From positions 23,275-87,274 of the forward strand of contig DJQM01000019.1 in assembly GCA_002437585.1 (NCBI GenBank): DNA of 64,000 nucleotides, given 5' to 3'. Below the pieces are notes generated by a model. The model was not told where the DNA came from. It saw only the letters and a program-made list of their open reading frames with translations, and did no database searches. This document shows positions 39,386 to 47,907 of the stretch, piece after piece. Made by a program: the position numbers and the translations under genes. The DNA is from Clostridiales bacterium UBA6386. Lineage in GTDB: Bacteria; Bacillota; Clostridia; Oscillospirales; Oscillospiraceae. Every line of letters starts with the position of its first letter. Positions within the stretch are counted from its first letter, which is position 1.

Positions 39386-39414
39386 AGGGTAACACATTTT
39401 TCGGCCAATGTCAA
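39386..39414 (-). promoter_or_regulatory. Candidate promoter of valS
   Basis: On the minus strand TTGACA (39409-39414) and TACCCT (39386-39391) are 17 bp apart. The -35 is perfect and the -10 weak. It is back to back with the glycosyltransferase promoter. Confidence 0.5.
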
Positions 39415-39432
39415 TAAAATGTTGGAATTCTC

Positions 39433-39461
39433 TTGACGAACGGGAACGCAATTCTTATAAT
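39433..39461 (+). promoter_or_regulatory. Promoter of the glycosyltransferase gene
   Basis: TTGACG and TATAAT with a 17-bp spacer, near consensus. The expected transcript start is about 12 bases before the 39480 ATG. Confidence 0.75.
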
Positions 39462-39479
39462 GGCAGGGATTCCTTTGAA

Positions 39480-40433
39480 ATGAGCGTGAACAGTATGAAG
39501 CTTTCCCTGATCGTTCCCTGCTACAACGAGGCGGAAAATGTAGCCGCCTTCCAGCAGGCAGTGCTGGAAGCCTTTGAAGGCTGCGGCTATGACTATGAAA
39601 TTGTGTATATTGACGACGGCAGTCGGGACGCAACCCTGCATAACCTGAAAAAGCTCCACGCGGCCAATACCTGCCCGGTGCAGGTCATCTCCTTCTCCCG
39701 GAATTTCGGCAAGGAGGCGGGCATTTACGCGGGGCTGGAGCACGCCCGGGGGGACTATCTTTCCCTCATCGACGCGGATCTGCAGCAGCGGCCGGAGCTT
39801 GTGCGCCAGATGGTGCAAATCCTCGATGAAGAGCCACAGGTGGACGTGGTGGCGGCCTACCAGGATCGCCGGGGCGAAGGCAAGGTTCTCTCCTTCTTCA
39901 AAAAGGGCTTCTACAGCCTCATTAACCGCCTTTCCAAGGTTCGGCTCCAGCCGGACGCCAGCGATTTCCGCACCTTCCGCCGGAGCGTCCGGGACAGCCT
40001 GCTGGCACTGCCTGAGTACCACCGGTTCTCCAAGGGCCTGTTCGCCTGGGTGGGCTATGAGACCCGCTTTATCCCCTACACTGCCTGCGCCAGAGCCTCC
40101 GGCACCACCAAGTGGAACTTCTGGAAGCTGGTGAACTACGCCGTCGAGGGCATCATCGGCTTTTCCACCGCGCCCCTGCGGCTGGCGACCCTCTGCGGCA
40201 CGGTGACGGGCATTGCGGCCATTGTGTACCTGATTTGTGTCATCCTAGAAAAGCTGACCAGGGGCATTGCCGTTCCCGGCTACGCCACCATCATTGTGCT
40301 GCTTCTGCTGTTTTCCAGCATTCAGCTGTTCTGCATCGGTATCATCGGCGAGTATGTGGGTCGTATCTTCGAGCAAGGAAAAGACCGCCCCATTTATATT
40401 GCCAAGGAAGTTTTGGATTATCCCCACGAATGA
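39480..40433 (+). CDS. Family 2 glycosyltransferase, GtrB/DPM1-like
   Basis: 317 residues. The catalytic domain starts SLIVPCYNEAENV and has YIDDGSRDAT and the metal-binding LIDADLQQRPEL. Two C-terminal transmembrane helices (about 230-255 and 265-290) are as in polyprenyl-phosphate glycosyltransferases that charge undecaprenyl phosphate with a sugar. The start is uncertain: 39480 is given, 39495 (MKLSLIVP) fits the family equally and neither has a strong RBS. The acceptor sugar is unknown; it stands alone, so the receiving pathway is elsewhere. Confidence 0.88.
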   Translation: MSVNSMKLSLIVPCYNEAENVAAFQQAVLEAFEGCGYDYEIVYIDDGSRDATLHNLKKLHAANTCPVQVISFSRNFGKEAGIYAGLEHARGDYLSLIDADLQQRPELVRQMVQILDEEPQVDVVAAYQDRRGEGKVLSFFKKGFYSLINRLSKVRLQPDASDFRTFRRSVRDSLLALPEYHRFSKGLFAWVGYETRFIPYTACARASGTTKWNFWKLVNYAVEGIIGFSTAPLRLATLCGTVTGIAAIVYLICVILEKLTRGIAVPGYATIIVLLLLFSSIQLFCIGIIGEYVGRIFEQGKDRPIYIAKEVLDYPHE

Positions 40434-40435
40434 GC

Positions 40436-40469
40436 GGAAGCCCCGCAGGCGATTGCCTGCGGGGCTTCC
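40436..40469. terminator. Terminator between convergent genes
   Basis: GGAAGCCCCGCAGGC and GCCTGCGGGGCTTCC form a perfect 15-bp stem. It lies between the glycosyltransferase stop and the spoIIIAH stop and can serve both. Confidence 0.75.
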
Positions 40470-40470
40470 C

Positions 40471-41034
40471 TTATTGTACCTCCACCACCCGGATATCGCT
40501 CATCGTGTAATCCGACTGGCTCATGACGATGTCTGCGATGACGGCCACGTCCGCCTGCTGCAGACCTCCCTCCGGAGAGGACACGGCCACGGAGATCCCG
40601 TCGCCGGACATGTAGGCCACGCAGTCGGCGTAGCCCTTGGCAATGACCAGACTTTCAATCTGGGCTTCGCTCAGTGCCGTCTGGACAATATCGTCCAGGC
40701 TGGCCGCCGACTCCAGCTCCTTGCTGCTGGTGGTGTCCGCGTAGGCCATGGCCTCCTGCAAAAGATTCACCGCGTTGTCCCTTGCCTGCTGCCGGGACAG
40801 CCGTACCGCCGCGAAATAGTCGGAAGCGGTGGTGGCCACGTCCTCTCCGGCGGCGATGGCCGCCATGTCCCCCTCCAGTGCCAGGGAGTCGTCACTCATG
40901 ACCTTTTCCGCGTCCAGAGAGTCCTCCAGGCTTGCCGCGGCGTTGTCCTCGGTGTAGAGCCAGTTGACATAAATCCCGGCGCACACGGTGATAAGAATTG
41001 CTGCCGCTACCAGATTTTTCTTCCAAACCTTCAT
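40471..41034 (-). CDS. spoIIIAH: Stage III sporulation protein AH
   Basis: 187 residues. One N-terminal membrane helix (about 7-26, KNLVAAAILITVCAGIYVNW) and a ring-building EscJ/PrgK-like domain ending YADCVAYMSGDGISVAV. SpoIIIAH pairs with forespore SpoIIQ to form the feeding-tube channel. The ATG at 41034 has GGAGG upstream. It is the last gene of the complete operon. Confidence 0.93.
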   Translation of the reverse strand: MKVWKKNLVAAAILITVCAGIYVNWLYTEDNAAASLEDSLDAEKVMSDDSLALEGDMAAIAAGEDVATTASDYFAAVRLSRQQARDNAVNLLQEAMAYADTTSSKELESAASLDDIVQTALSEAQIESLVIAKGYADCVAYMSGDGISVAVSSPEGGLQQADVAVIADIVMSQSDYTMSDIRVVEVQ

Positions 41035-41048
41035 AAAAATGCCTCCAG

Positions 41049-41552
41049 TCATTTCATTTTCAACACACTGATGCAATCGGCGGTGAGTCCGGTGGCACTT
41101 TTCACCGCCTGGGCAATGGCCAGACGAACCGCCGGACTGTCTGCCCCCTGGCAGACCACCACCGCCCCCTGATAAGTAGGCCTGTTGACTTTGCGAACCA
41201 GACCGGTTTTCTCCCGGGAACCGTCGGAGATCAGCACCGCCTCCCGGCGGGTGTCCTCCCGATTATCCCCGGTGGCTCGATCCTCATTCATCTGATAGAC
41301 GGTCTCCGCCCCGCTTTTTTCCGTCAGCAGCACCCGCACCTCCCCTGCCCCGGCGATCTGTCCCAGAATGGCTTCCAAGGATTCCTGCAAGGAGGTTTCC
41401 GGCTCCGTGGGCAGAGCCTCCGGGCTTTCCGTGGGCTGCTGTCCGGTGGGCAGGAGCATCAGGCCGATCCCTGCCAGCAGCACCAGCAAAGCAAGGCGAT
41501 ATTTTTTCAGGGCAGCGCGAAGCTCCTGCTTGTGAGCCGTTATCCATTCCAT
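41049..41552 (-). CDS. spoIIIAG: Stage III sporulation protein AG
   Basis: 167 residues. One membrane helix (about 18-35) and a periplasmic ring-building domain (GAGEVRVLLTEKSGAETVYQ) that forms the large SpoIIIAG ring. The true start at 41552 lies inside the end of spoIIIAF (13-bp overlap); the open frame above it is not coding. Confidence 0.92.
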   Translation of the reverse strand: MEWITAHKQELRAALKKYRLALLVLLAGIGLMLLPTGQQPTESPEALPTEPETSLQESLEAILGQIAGAGEVRVLLTEKSGAETVYQMNEDRATGDNREDTRREAVLISDGSREKTGLVRKVNRPTYQGAVVVCQGADSPAVRLAIAQAVKSATGLTADCISVLKMK

Positions 41553-42007
41553 TGCTGTCGTACCTCCGGGATTCCCAGCTCCTGCGTCAGTATCTGCTTC
41601 AGCCGTCCCCGTGCCGCCGGAGACAGTGAGCCCGTGACCGTGACGGCCTGGGGCAGCCCCTCCTGACCCAGGGTGATGTCCGCCGTGACCGAGGCGTTGG
41701 CCTGTCTGGCTTTCTCTACGATATATGCTTCCAGCCTGGTCTTTATGATGGCTTCTTTTTGGGCTTCCGCCTCCCGGCTCCCCTGATCTGTGATGCCGGA
41801 TGCCATATCCTCCAGGCCTCCGACCCATTGCAGGGGTGTATCGAAGGAGAAGGTTCTCAAAGGCTGCACCAGAACGATGGTGAGAAACACCCCGCACAGC
41901 AGCCGGATCACCGGGGCGCAGCCGCAGTCCTTTGCCATTCGGTTCGCGATGCCGCAAACGGCCGCGGCGCAGAGGATTCCCAGCAGGTAGGAGCGCAAGC
42001 CCTCCAT
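41540..42007 (-). CDS. spoIIIAF: Stage III sporulation protein AF
   Basis: 155 residues. Two N-terminal hydrophobic helices with MEGLRSYLLGILCAAAVCG and the conserved LCGVFLTIVLVQPL, then a soluble domain. Its start shares one base with the spoIIIAE stop (TGATG). Confidence 0.9.
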   Translation of the reverse strand: MEGLRSYLLGILCAAAVCGIANRMAKDCGCAPVIRLLCGVFLTIVLVQPLRTFSFDTPLQWVGGLEDMASGITDQGSREAEAQKEAIIKTRLEAYIVEKARQANASVTADITLGQEGLPQAVTVTGSLSPAARGRLKQILTQELGIPEVRQQWNG

Positions 42008-43047
42008 CAGCCCACCCCCTTCAGGAAGCACACCGTGCTGACGAAGAGCAGCAGACAGGCGGCTCCGGTCATGGCCAGCATCAGCCCCATGGCACCGGAG
42101 AATGTGTCCACCAGCTTCCCCAGCTCCCCGTCGGACAGCACCGCGCATAGGCTGCCTGTGATCTTCAGGGACAGGTAGTGGGCGGCGATTTTCAGAAATG
42201 GCTCCAGAAAGATGGCTCCCGCCGCCAGGATTCCGTAAATTCCCGCGGCGTTTTTCATGGTGCCCATGCCCACCAGTACAGATTCCGAGGCATCGGAGAG
42301 AATGCTTCCCACCACCGGAACCACCGTGGACATGGTCAGCTTTGCCGCCTTCAGCGCCGCCGCGTCGGTGGCTCCGCTGACCACCCCGGTAATGCCCATG
42401 TAAGAGGTGAAGACGATGAGCATGGTTTTCAGCGTCCAGGTCACAAGCCCCTTCGCCAGTTCCTGAAGCTTCCCAAGGGTCTGCTCTCCCAGGGCGCAGG
42501 CACCGATCCCCAGCACCAGAAAGCCATAAACCATGGGAATCAGCACCTTGGCGATCACCCCGCCCAGGGCGGTGTCAAAGGCTGCCGTACCCACATACAG
42601 AGCCGTAGAGGTGGTCACGCCGCCCTGTCCGGCCAGAGCCGCCGTCATCACGGGAAGCAGCAGCCTTCCGTAGTCGCTGATCTCCTGTACGGTCTCCCGC
42701 CCCAGTGCGATCATACTGTTGGCGGTGGTACCCAGCAGCGCGGAGATCACCAGCACCCCTGCCAGATTCACAAGACCCTTTTCCCCACCGGAAAAGCACC
42801 GCAGAAGCCCCGTGAGCATGGCCGCGCCCAGCACCCCGGCGCAGACCCGGGCGCATTGAGCAAGATCCGGCCGCAGCCGGGTCAGCGCGTTCCTCATCAG
42901 CTCCATCAGTCCCTTCCCGAAATTTCCCGTGTCCTCCGGCATCAGGGCTTGTCCGGAATCCGGCACAGTAGGCGCGGAAAACGCCGCCGCCGAAACCGGC
43001 AGACATACAAGTGCCAATAAAAGCGCAAGCGCAAGTATTCTGGTCAC
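42007..43047 (-). CDS. spoIIIAE: Stage III sporulation protein AE
   Basis: 346 residues. It starts with GTG at 43047 (4-bp overlap with spoIIIAD) and a signal-like helix (ILALALLLALVCLPVSAAAF). Seven to eight further hydrophobic segments follow; KLTMSTVVPVVGSILSDASE is the family signature. It is the large polytopic component of the channel base. Confidence 0.93.
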   Translation of the reverse strand: MTRILALALLLALVCLPVSAAAFSAPTVPDSGQALMPEDTGNFGKGLMELMRNALTRLRPDLAQCARVCAGVLGAAMLTGLLRCFSGGEKGLVNLAGVLVISALLGTTANSMIALGRETVQEISDYGRLLLPVMTAALAGQGGVTTSTALYVGTAAFDTALGGVIAKVLIPMVYGFLVLGIGACALGEQTLGKLQELAKGLVTWTLKTMLIVFTSYMGITGVVSGATDAAALKAAKLTMSTVVPVVGSILSDASESVLVGMGTMKNAAGIYGILAAGAIFLEPFLKIAAHYLSLKITGSLCAVLSDGELGKLVDTFSGAMGLMLAMTGAACLLLFVSTVCFLKGVG

Positions 43048-43439
43048 AGGTCTCTTACCATCTCCTTGATGATTCCCATGAGTTCCCGAAACAGGGGCAG
43101 CGACAGGGTCAGCACCGCCGCGCTGCCCAGCATTTGCAGCATTTTTCCCAGGGCGGTCTTTCCTGCGTCCGCGCAGATGGTAGCGGCGATCTCCGCGACC
43201 AGGGCAATTCCCACAGCCTTCACCAGGCTCATGAGCAGCCCCGCCGGAAAGCCGGAGGCCGCCTGAAGCTCCCGGAAAAAGTCCAGCACCGGCTCCAGAC
43301 AGCTCACCGCCCCCAGGCCTGCCAGGCAGCACACCAGAATGCTCAGAACCAGTCCGATGTCCCGCTCCTGCTTGTCCACCGCCAGACCCAGCACCAGGCT
43401 CAGCAGCACCGCCCCGGTAATTTTCCAAAAAGCTTCCAT
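43044..43439 (-). CDS. spoIIIAD: Stage III sporulation protein AD
   Basis: 131 residues with three to four membrane helices; VKAVGIALVAEIAATICADAG is the conserved region shared with AC. It overlaps spoIIIAC by 1 bp and spoIIIAE by 4 bp. Confidence 0.94.
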   Translation of the reverse strand: MEAFWKITGAVLLSLVLGLAVDKQERDIGLVLSILVCCLAGLGAVSCLEPVLDFFRELQAASGFPAGLLMSLVKAVGIALVAEIAATICADAGKTALGKMLQMLGSAAVLTLSLPLFRELMGIIKEMVRDL

Positions 43440-43633
43440 CAGAATTCAAACAGATCCTTAACCAAATCGAATAATTCCGCGATTTTTTGCGCCAGGATCA
43501 TCAGTACGACCACCAGCCCCGCCAGGCTGGTCATGGTGGCCTGCTCCTCCCGCCCGGAGCGGGAGAGTACCTGGTTGAGAATGGACACGATGATTCCCAC
43601 GGCGGCGATTTTGAAAATCAGATCAATTTCCAT
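43439..43633 (-). CDS. spoIIIAC: Stage III sporulation protein AC
   Basis: 64 residues, two membrane helices (about 6-22 and 36-54), the usual length of SpoIIIAC. DLIFKIAAVGIIVSILNQVL is typical. It sits 3 bp after spoIIIAB. Confidence 0.94.
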   Translation of the reverse strand: MEIDLIFKIAAVGIIVSILNQVLSRSGREEQATMTSLAGLVVVLMILAQKIAELFDLVKDLFEF

Positions 43634-43636
43634 CGT

Positions 43637-44149
43637 TCACAGAAACAGAATGACCAGAGCCGCCCCGGCGCACAGCCCCAGGGTCTGATAGCTTCGCAGA
43701 CGCAAGTCCCGATTCTTTTCCAGCCGGGAAAGCTCCCGGCGGCAGGTCTGACGGGTTGCTTCCAACCCCTGTATCTGACCCTCCAGATCAAACCGACCCA
43801 GGGTTTGTCCCAGCTGGGCAAGGGGTCGCCGCAGACAGCCAGGCAGGTCGTGGGTCTTTTCCATGGCCGCGTACATGCAGCCGCTGGCATCGGGCTGCGC
43901 CTGCCAGCTCAACTCCCGGGTCAGATTCAGAAACACGTCCCGCAGGATTCCGCCCGCGTCACCCGCCGCCTGTTTTGTCAGCTCTGGCAGGGCAATCAGA
44001 TGGAAGCCCAATTCCGCCTCCATATTTTCCAGAATGTTCATCAGCTGCCGCAGGAGCCGCTCTCTTCGCCGATAGCCTCCGGCGATCCCCGCGCCAAAGC
44101 CCCCGCAGCTGACCAGAACAAATACCGCGCCCATCCATTTTGTGCTCAT
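43637..44149 (-). CDS. spoIIIAB: Stage III sporulation protein AB
   Basis: 170 residues. N-terminal and C-terminal membrane helices flank a helical domain (LRQLMNILENMEAELGF... SRLEKNRDLRLRSYQTLG), similar to type II secretion GspF folds. It overlaps spoIIIAA by 4 bp. Confidence 0.93.
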   Translation of the reverse strand: MSTKWMGAVFVLVSCGGFGAGIAGGYRRRERLLRQLMNILENMEAELGFHLIALPELTKQAAGDAGGILRDVFLNLTRELSWQAQPDASGCMYAAMEKTHDLPGCLRRPLAQLGQTLGRFDLEGQIQGLEATRQTCRRELSRLEKNRDLRLRSYQTLGLCAGAALVILFL

Positions 44150-44967
44150 ATTGTCACCCTTTCCCTTCGGTAAGACTGCTCCCGGCTCAGTACCAGAATC
44201 TGTCGGAACACCCCCGCTTCCAGAAGCCGCCGGTACATGGGTCGCTCCCGCAGATCGGAAAGCCCCGCCCCGTGGGCGGTGGCCAGCAGCCTCACGCCGC
44301 AGTTCGCGGCCTGGAGCATGGCCTGACAGTCCGCCTCGGAGGTGATCTCGTCCACTGCAATATACGCCGGCCCCATGGTTTTCAGAACCATCTCCACCCC
44401 CTGGGGCTTGGGCACTCCGGTAAGGATGTCCATATGCCGTCCGGTCTCAAAGCCCTGGGGGAACAGCTCTCCCCGCTCGTCCACCACGCTGACCGTTTCC
44501 TGCTTGCTGATCTGCCGGGACAAATCCCGCAGTAAGGTGGTCTTCCCCCGGCCGGGCGCACCTACGATCAGGGTCGAGACCCTTTCCAATCCCGTCCCGA
44601 TCCCCGGAAAATCCCGGGCGACGCGGATGCACAGGGAACGGACGCTCCGAAAGCCATCGGTTTGACCCTGGCGGAAAATCCCATCCCCGCAGACGCCGAT
44701 CCGGTGGCCTCCCGGTGCCGTCAGGTAGCCCTGAGCCAGGGTGGCGGCACACCAGGGGGAATATTTGCTTGCCAGATTGATGGCGTAGGTCAGATTTTCC
44801 TGGGACACCTGCCCGCAAAGCACCCTTCGGCCGGTTCCCAGATTGATCTCCGGAGCCGCGCCCAGCCGCAGACGGATTTCCCGGGCGTTCTCCCGATCCC
44901 GTCCGTCCAGCTGTCGGGCAATCTCCGGCGGCAGAATGGCTGTCAGCTTTTCCCATTGGCACTTCAT
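44146..44967 (-). CDS. spoIIIAA: Stage III sporulation protein AA (ATPase)
   Basis: 273 residues. Walker A GAPGRGKTT is at 136-144, and AYIAVDEIT is the Walker B region. It resembles secretion ATPases and powers the SpoIIIA complex from the mother cell. The ATG at 44967 (MKCQWEKL) is 8 bases after GGAG; GTG/ATG codons at 44976 and 44973 are too close to it. No clear sigma-E promoter was recognised upstream. Confidence 0.94.
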   Translation of the reverse strand: MKCQWEKLTAILPPEIARQLDGRDRENAREIRLRLGAAPEINLGTGRRVLCGQVSQENLTYAINLASKYSPWCAATLAQGYLTAPGGHRIGVCGDGIFRQGQTDGFRSVRSLCIRVARDFPGIGTGLERVSTLIVGAPGRGKTTLLRDLSRQISKQETVSVVDERGELFPQGFETGRHMDILTGVPKPQGVEMVLKTMGPAYIAVDEITSEADCQAMLQAANCGVRLLATAHGAGLSDLRERPMYRRLLEAGVFRQILVLSREQSYRRERVTI

Positions 44968-45034
44968 TCGCATCACTCCTGAGACAGCCTATGCGGCCAG
45001 TCCGCCGGATAGCACCCCCATGCTTTGGGGCAGT

Positions 45035-45066
45035 AAAAAGCCGTCTCGCCCTTCGGCGAGACGGCT
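45035..45066 (-). terminator. Terminator of panT-coaX
   Basis: AGCCGTCTCGCC and GGCGAGACGGCT form a perfect 12-bp stem with a 4-nt loop, followed on the minus strand by five T residues. It separates coaX from the spoIIIA operon. Confidence 0.9.
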
Positions 45067-45073
45067 CAGCGTG

Positions 45074-45841
45074 TCATTTTTTATTCTTCTTGTAAATGAT
45101 GTTCAGACCCTTCAGCAGCAGATTCTTTTCCAGGATGATCTCCCGCTTGCACAGGGGCGTAATGAACTGGGCAAGCCCCCCGGTGGCGATCAGGGTGCAG
45201 CGGTGTCCCAGCTCTTCCTCCATCCGCTCCACCAGTCCATCGATCATGGCGGCGGTGCCGTACATCATGCCGCTTCGCATGCAGTCCACGGTATTCTTGC
45301 CGATGACCTGCCTGGGCTTGTCCAGGCTGATGCCGGGAAGCTGAGCCGCCCGGCTGGTCAGGGCATCCAGGGACACCCGAACGCCAGGGAAAATCACGCC
45401 GCCCAGGTAGACATTCTCCGGCTCCACCACCTCAATGGTGGTGGCCGTGCCCAGATCCATCAGGATCAGCGGAGCCTGGTACTCCGCCAGAGCCGCAACC
45501 GCGATGACGATCCGGTCGCTGCCCACCTGGCTGGGCACATCCACATGGATGTTCAGCCCGGTTTTCAGCCCTGGGCCAACCACCATGGGCTGCTTGCCGA
45601 TGACCTTGTAGACGCCGGTGCGGACCGAGTTGAACACCGGCGGCACCACGGAGGAAATGATACAGTCGTCAATGTCGGCAATCCGCGCGCCGTAGGCTTC
45701 CAGCATGCTCTTGATCTCCACGCCATACTGGTCGGAGGTTCGGGTGTGATCCGTGGCGATCCGCGCCTTAAAGAGAATTTTGTCGTTTTCAAAACAGCCG
45801 ATCACCAGATTGGTGTTGCCAATATCAATTGCCAGAAGCAT
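45074..45841 (-). CDS. coaX: Type III pantothenate kinase
   Basis: 255 residues. ASKHA motifs LLAIDIGNTNLVIGCF (phosphate 1), LILMDLGTATTIEVV (phosphate 2) and GMMYGTAAMIDGLV are clear. It phosphorylates pantothenate, the first step of CoA synthesis, and needs a monovalent cation. It follows the ECF transporter gene by 12 bp; AAAGGAG precedes the ATG. Confidence 0.96.
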   Translation of the reverse strand: MLLAIDIGNTNLVIGCFENDKILFKARIATDHTRTSDQYGVEIKSMLEAYGARIADIDDCIISSVVPPVFNSVRTGVYKVIGKQPMVVGPGLKTGLNIHVDVPSQVGSDRIVIAVAALAEYQAPLILMDLGTATTIEVVEPENVYLGGVIFPGVRVSLDALTSRAAQLPGISLDKPRQVIGKNTVDCMRSGMMYGTAAMIDGLVERMEEELGHRCTLIATGGLAQFITPLCKREIILEKNLLLKGLNIIYKKNKK

Positions 45842-45853
45842 AGGCGCACTCCT

Positions 45854-46486
45854 TTACCGTTTTTTCATTCGCTCCGTCAGATGGAGCAATGCCTTGCCGA
45901 TGACGGTCACTAAGACAGCGGCGGCAATGGCCTCCGGGATGCCGGAGGCGGTGACGGTGCCCATAACCAGGCCGAATACCGCGGTGACAGCTACGTTTTT
46001 CGCCTGGGCATACTGCTGGGCAAGCAGCAGATAGATGCTGCCCATCACAAGAATGGTATGACAGATGGTGGATACCGCCGCGGTGACTGGCAACGCCAGA
46101 TAGTCCTCTTTCAGTGTCTTTTTCGTCAGCCGCCAGAGCCAGCCGGCGATGACGCCCAGGGCAATCCGGCAGCCCAGGGCGATCCACAGGCTTTTCAGCA
46201 CTCCTGGCAGCCCCTCCGTGGTCATGAACGGGGAGAAGGCGAAGGCCAGAAGTCCCGGAGCCGTGGTGTTTGCCCAGATGGAGCACAGGCCGAACACCCC
46301 GCCCAGCACCGCGCCTGCCGCCGGCCCCAGCAGAACCGCGCCCAGAATCACCGGGATGTGCATGGTAGTGGCCTTGATGACGGGCAGCGGAATAAAGCCG
46401 ATTCCCGTCATGCCCATGACCAGCAGAACGCCGCAGAGCATGGCAAGGGTCGCCATGCAGCGGGTATCCATTTTCCGTTTTTGCAT
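45854..46486 (-). CDS. ECF transporter S component, probable pantothenate transporter
   Basis: 210 residues with six hydrophobic segments and the S-component look (MHIPVILGAVLLGPAAGAVLGGVFGLCS). AGGAGG precedes the ATG at 46486. Substrate is inferred from its partner coaX and the divergent coaBC: import of pantothenate (PanT-like) feeding CoA synthesis. The energising EcfA/A'/T genes are not in the window. Confidence 0.82.
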   Translation of the reverse strand: MQKRKMDTRCMATLAMLCGVLLVMGMTGIGFIPLPVIKATTMHIPVILGAVLLGPAAGAVLGGVFGLCSIWANTTAPGLLAFAFSPFMTTEGLPGVLKSLWIALGCRIALGVIAGWLWRLTKKTLKEDYLALPVTAAVSTICHTILVMGSIYLLLAQQYAQAKNVAVTAVFGLVMGTVTASGIPEAIAAAVLVTVIGKALLHLTERMKKR

Positions 46487-46526
46487 ATTCAGTTCCTCCT
46501 GCTGCCGTTCTCTTTTCATTTGTGAG

Positions 46527-46566
46527 ATACAGCGCAAATTTTCGGGTTTGAAACCCGGTGCTGTAT
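46527..46566. promoter_or_regulatory. Nested palindrome over the panT-coaX promoter
   Basis: ATACAGC (46527-46533) and GCTGTAT (46560-46566) form an outer inverted repeat, and CGGGTTTGAAACCCG (46543-46557) is a 15-bp inner palindrome. On the minus strand TTGTAT and TATAAT are 17 bp apart and the TATAAT runs into the outer repeat, so it covers the transcript start. It may be an operator or fold in the leader. Confidence 0.55.
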
Positions 46567-46607
46567 TATACCAGAACTTTGAAAAAAATACAAGTACAAA
46601 TCAGCTC

Positions 46608-46636
46608 TTTACACAGGCTTTCCTTCCCGCTATAAT
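46608..46636 (+). promoter_or_regulatory. Promoter of coaBC
   Basis: TTTACA and TATAAT with a 17-bp spacer, 28 bp before the start codon. It is divergent from the panT-coaX promoter, about 40 bp away. Confidence 0.7.
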
Positions 46637-46663
46637 GAAGGAAATCATTTGGGAGGTATTTTC

Positions 46664-47866
46664 ATGCTGAAAGGAAAAACCGTTCTGCTGGGTGTCACCG
46701 GCGGGATTGCCGCCTACAAGGCCGCCGCTCTGGCTTCCCTGCTGGTCAAGCAGCACGCGGCGGTGGAGGTGATCATGACCCAGAACGCCACTCAGTTCGT
46801 AACGCCCCTGACCTTCGAGCAGCTCACCGGCCGCCGCGCCATGGTCGATACCTTCGACCGGAATTTCTCCCATCAGGTGGAGCACATTTCCCTGGCTCAG
46901 CGAACAGACTTGGTCATCATCGCCCCGGCCACGGCCAACGTCTGCGCCAAGCTGGCTCACGGTCTGGCGGACGATATGCTCACCACCACGGTGCTGGCCT
47001 GTCGGTGTCCCAAGCTCATTGCCCCGGCCATGAATACCAATATGTATGAAAATCCCGTGACCCAGGACAATCTGGCCCTGCTGGAAAAGTATGGCTGGGA
47101 GGTCATCTCCCCTGCCAGCGGCCGACTGGCCTGCGGGTCTGTGGGGCGGGGGAAACTGCCGGAACCAGTGGATCTGCTTCAGCACATTCTGCGCCATCTG
47201 GCACTGCCCCACGATCTGGCGGGCAAGCGGGTGCTGGTCAGTGCCGGGCCTACTCAAGAGGCCATCGACCCGGTTCGGTATCTGACGAACCACTCCACCG
47301 GCAAAATGGGCTATGCGCTTGCGAGAATGGCCATGCTCCGGGGAGCGGACGTGACCCTGGTCTCCGGCCCCACCGCCATTGACCCGCCTCCCTTCCTGCG
47401 CACCGTGTCCGTGGTCTGCGCCCAGGACATGTACAATGACATCACGGCCAACGCCCCCCAGGCGGACTTCATTTTCATGGCCGCCGCCGTGGCGGACTAC
47501 ACGCCTGTGGAATGCGCGGACAATAAAATCAAAAAGCGGGATGGAGATATGGCAATCCCCCTGAAGCGCACCCAGGATATCCTGGGCTGGCTGGGCGAGC
47601 ACCGGATGCCCGGTCAGATTCTCTGCGGCTTTTCCATGGAGACCCAGAACATGCTGGAAAACAGCCGGGTCAAGCTCTCCCAAAAGCATGTAGACATGAT
47701 CTGCGCCAACAATCTGAAGGTTCCGGGAGCGGGCTTCGGCGTGGATACCAACATTCTCACCCTCATCACCCGGGAAGCCGTCACAGAGCTTCCGAAACTG
47801 TCCAAGGAGGAAGCGGCAAACGCCATTCTCGACGAGGCTCTGGCTCTCACCCAGTCAATACTATAA
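46664..47866 (+). CDS. coaBC: Bifunctional phosphopantothenoylcysteine decarboxylase / synthase
   Basis: 400 residues. The CoaC flavoprotein half (1-180) has GVTGGIAAYKAAALAS, the active-site His in NFSHQVEHI and APAMNTNMYENP; the CoaB half (about 185-400) has VSAGPTQEAIDPVRYLTNHSTGKMG and AAVADYTP. It adds Cys to phosphopantothenate and decarboxylates it. GGGAGG lies 7 bases before the ATG at 46664. Together with panT, coaX and coaD most of the CoA route is in this window. Confidence 0.97.
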   Translation: MLKGKTVLLGVTGGIAAYKAAALASLLVKQHAAVEVIMTQNATQFVTPLTFEQLTGRRAMVDTFDRNFSHQVEHISLAQRTDLVIIAPATANVCAKLAHGLADDMLTTTVLACRCPKLIAPAMNTNMYENPVTQDNLALLEKYGWEVISPASGRLACGSVGRGKLPEPVDLLQHILRHLALPHDLAGKRVLVSAGPTQEAIDPVRYLTNHSTGKMGYALARMAMLRGADVTLVSGPTAIDPPPFLRTVSVVCAQDMYNDITANAPQADFIFMAAAVADYTPVECADNKIKKRDGDMAIPLKRTQDILGWLGEHRMPGQILCGFSMETQNMLENSRVKLSQKHVDMICANNLKVPGAGFGVDTNILTLITREAVTELPKLSKEEAANAILDEALALTQSIL

Positions 47867-47875
47867 TGCTGGACA

Positions 47876-47901
47876 CCCCCGGCGCGAGAACGCGCCGGGG
47901 G
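47876..47901. terminator. Hairpin between convergent coaBC and radA
   Basis: CCCCCGGCGCG and CGCGCCGGGGG form a perfect 11-bp stem with an AGAA loop. No T run follows, so efficiency is uncertain. Confidence 0.6.
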
Positions 47902-47907
47902 TAGTTA

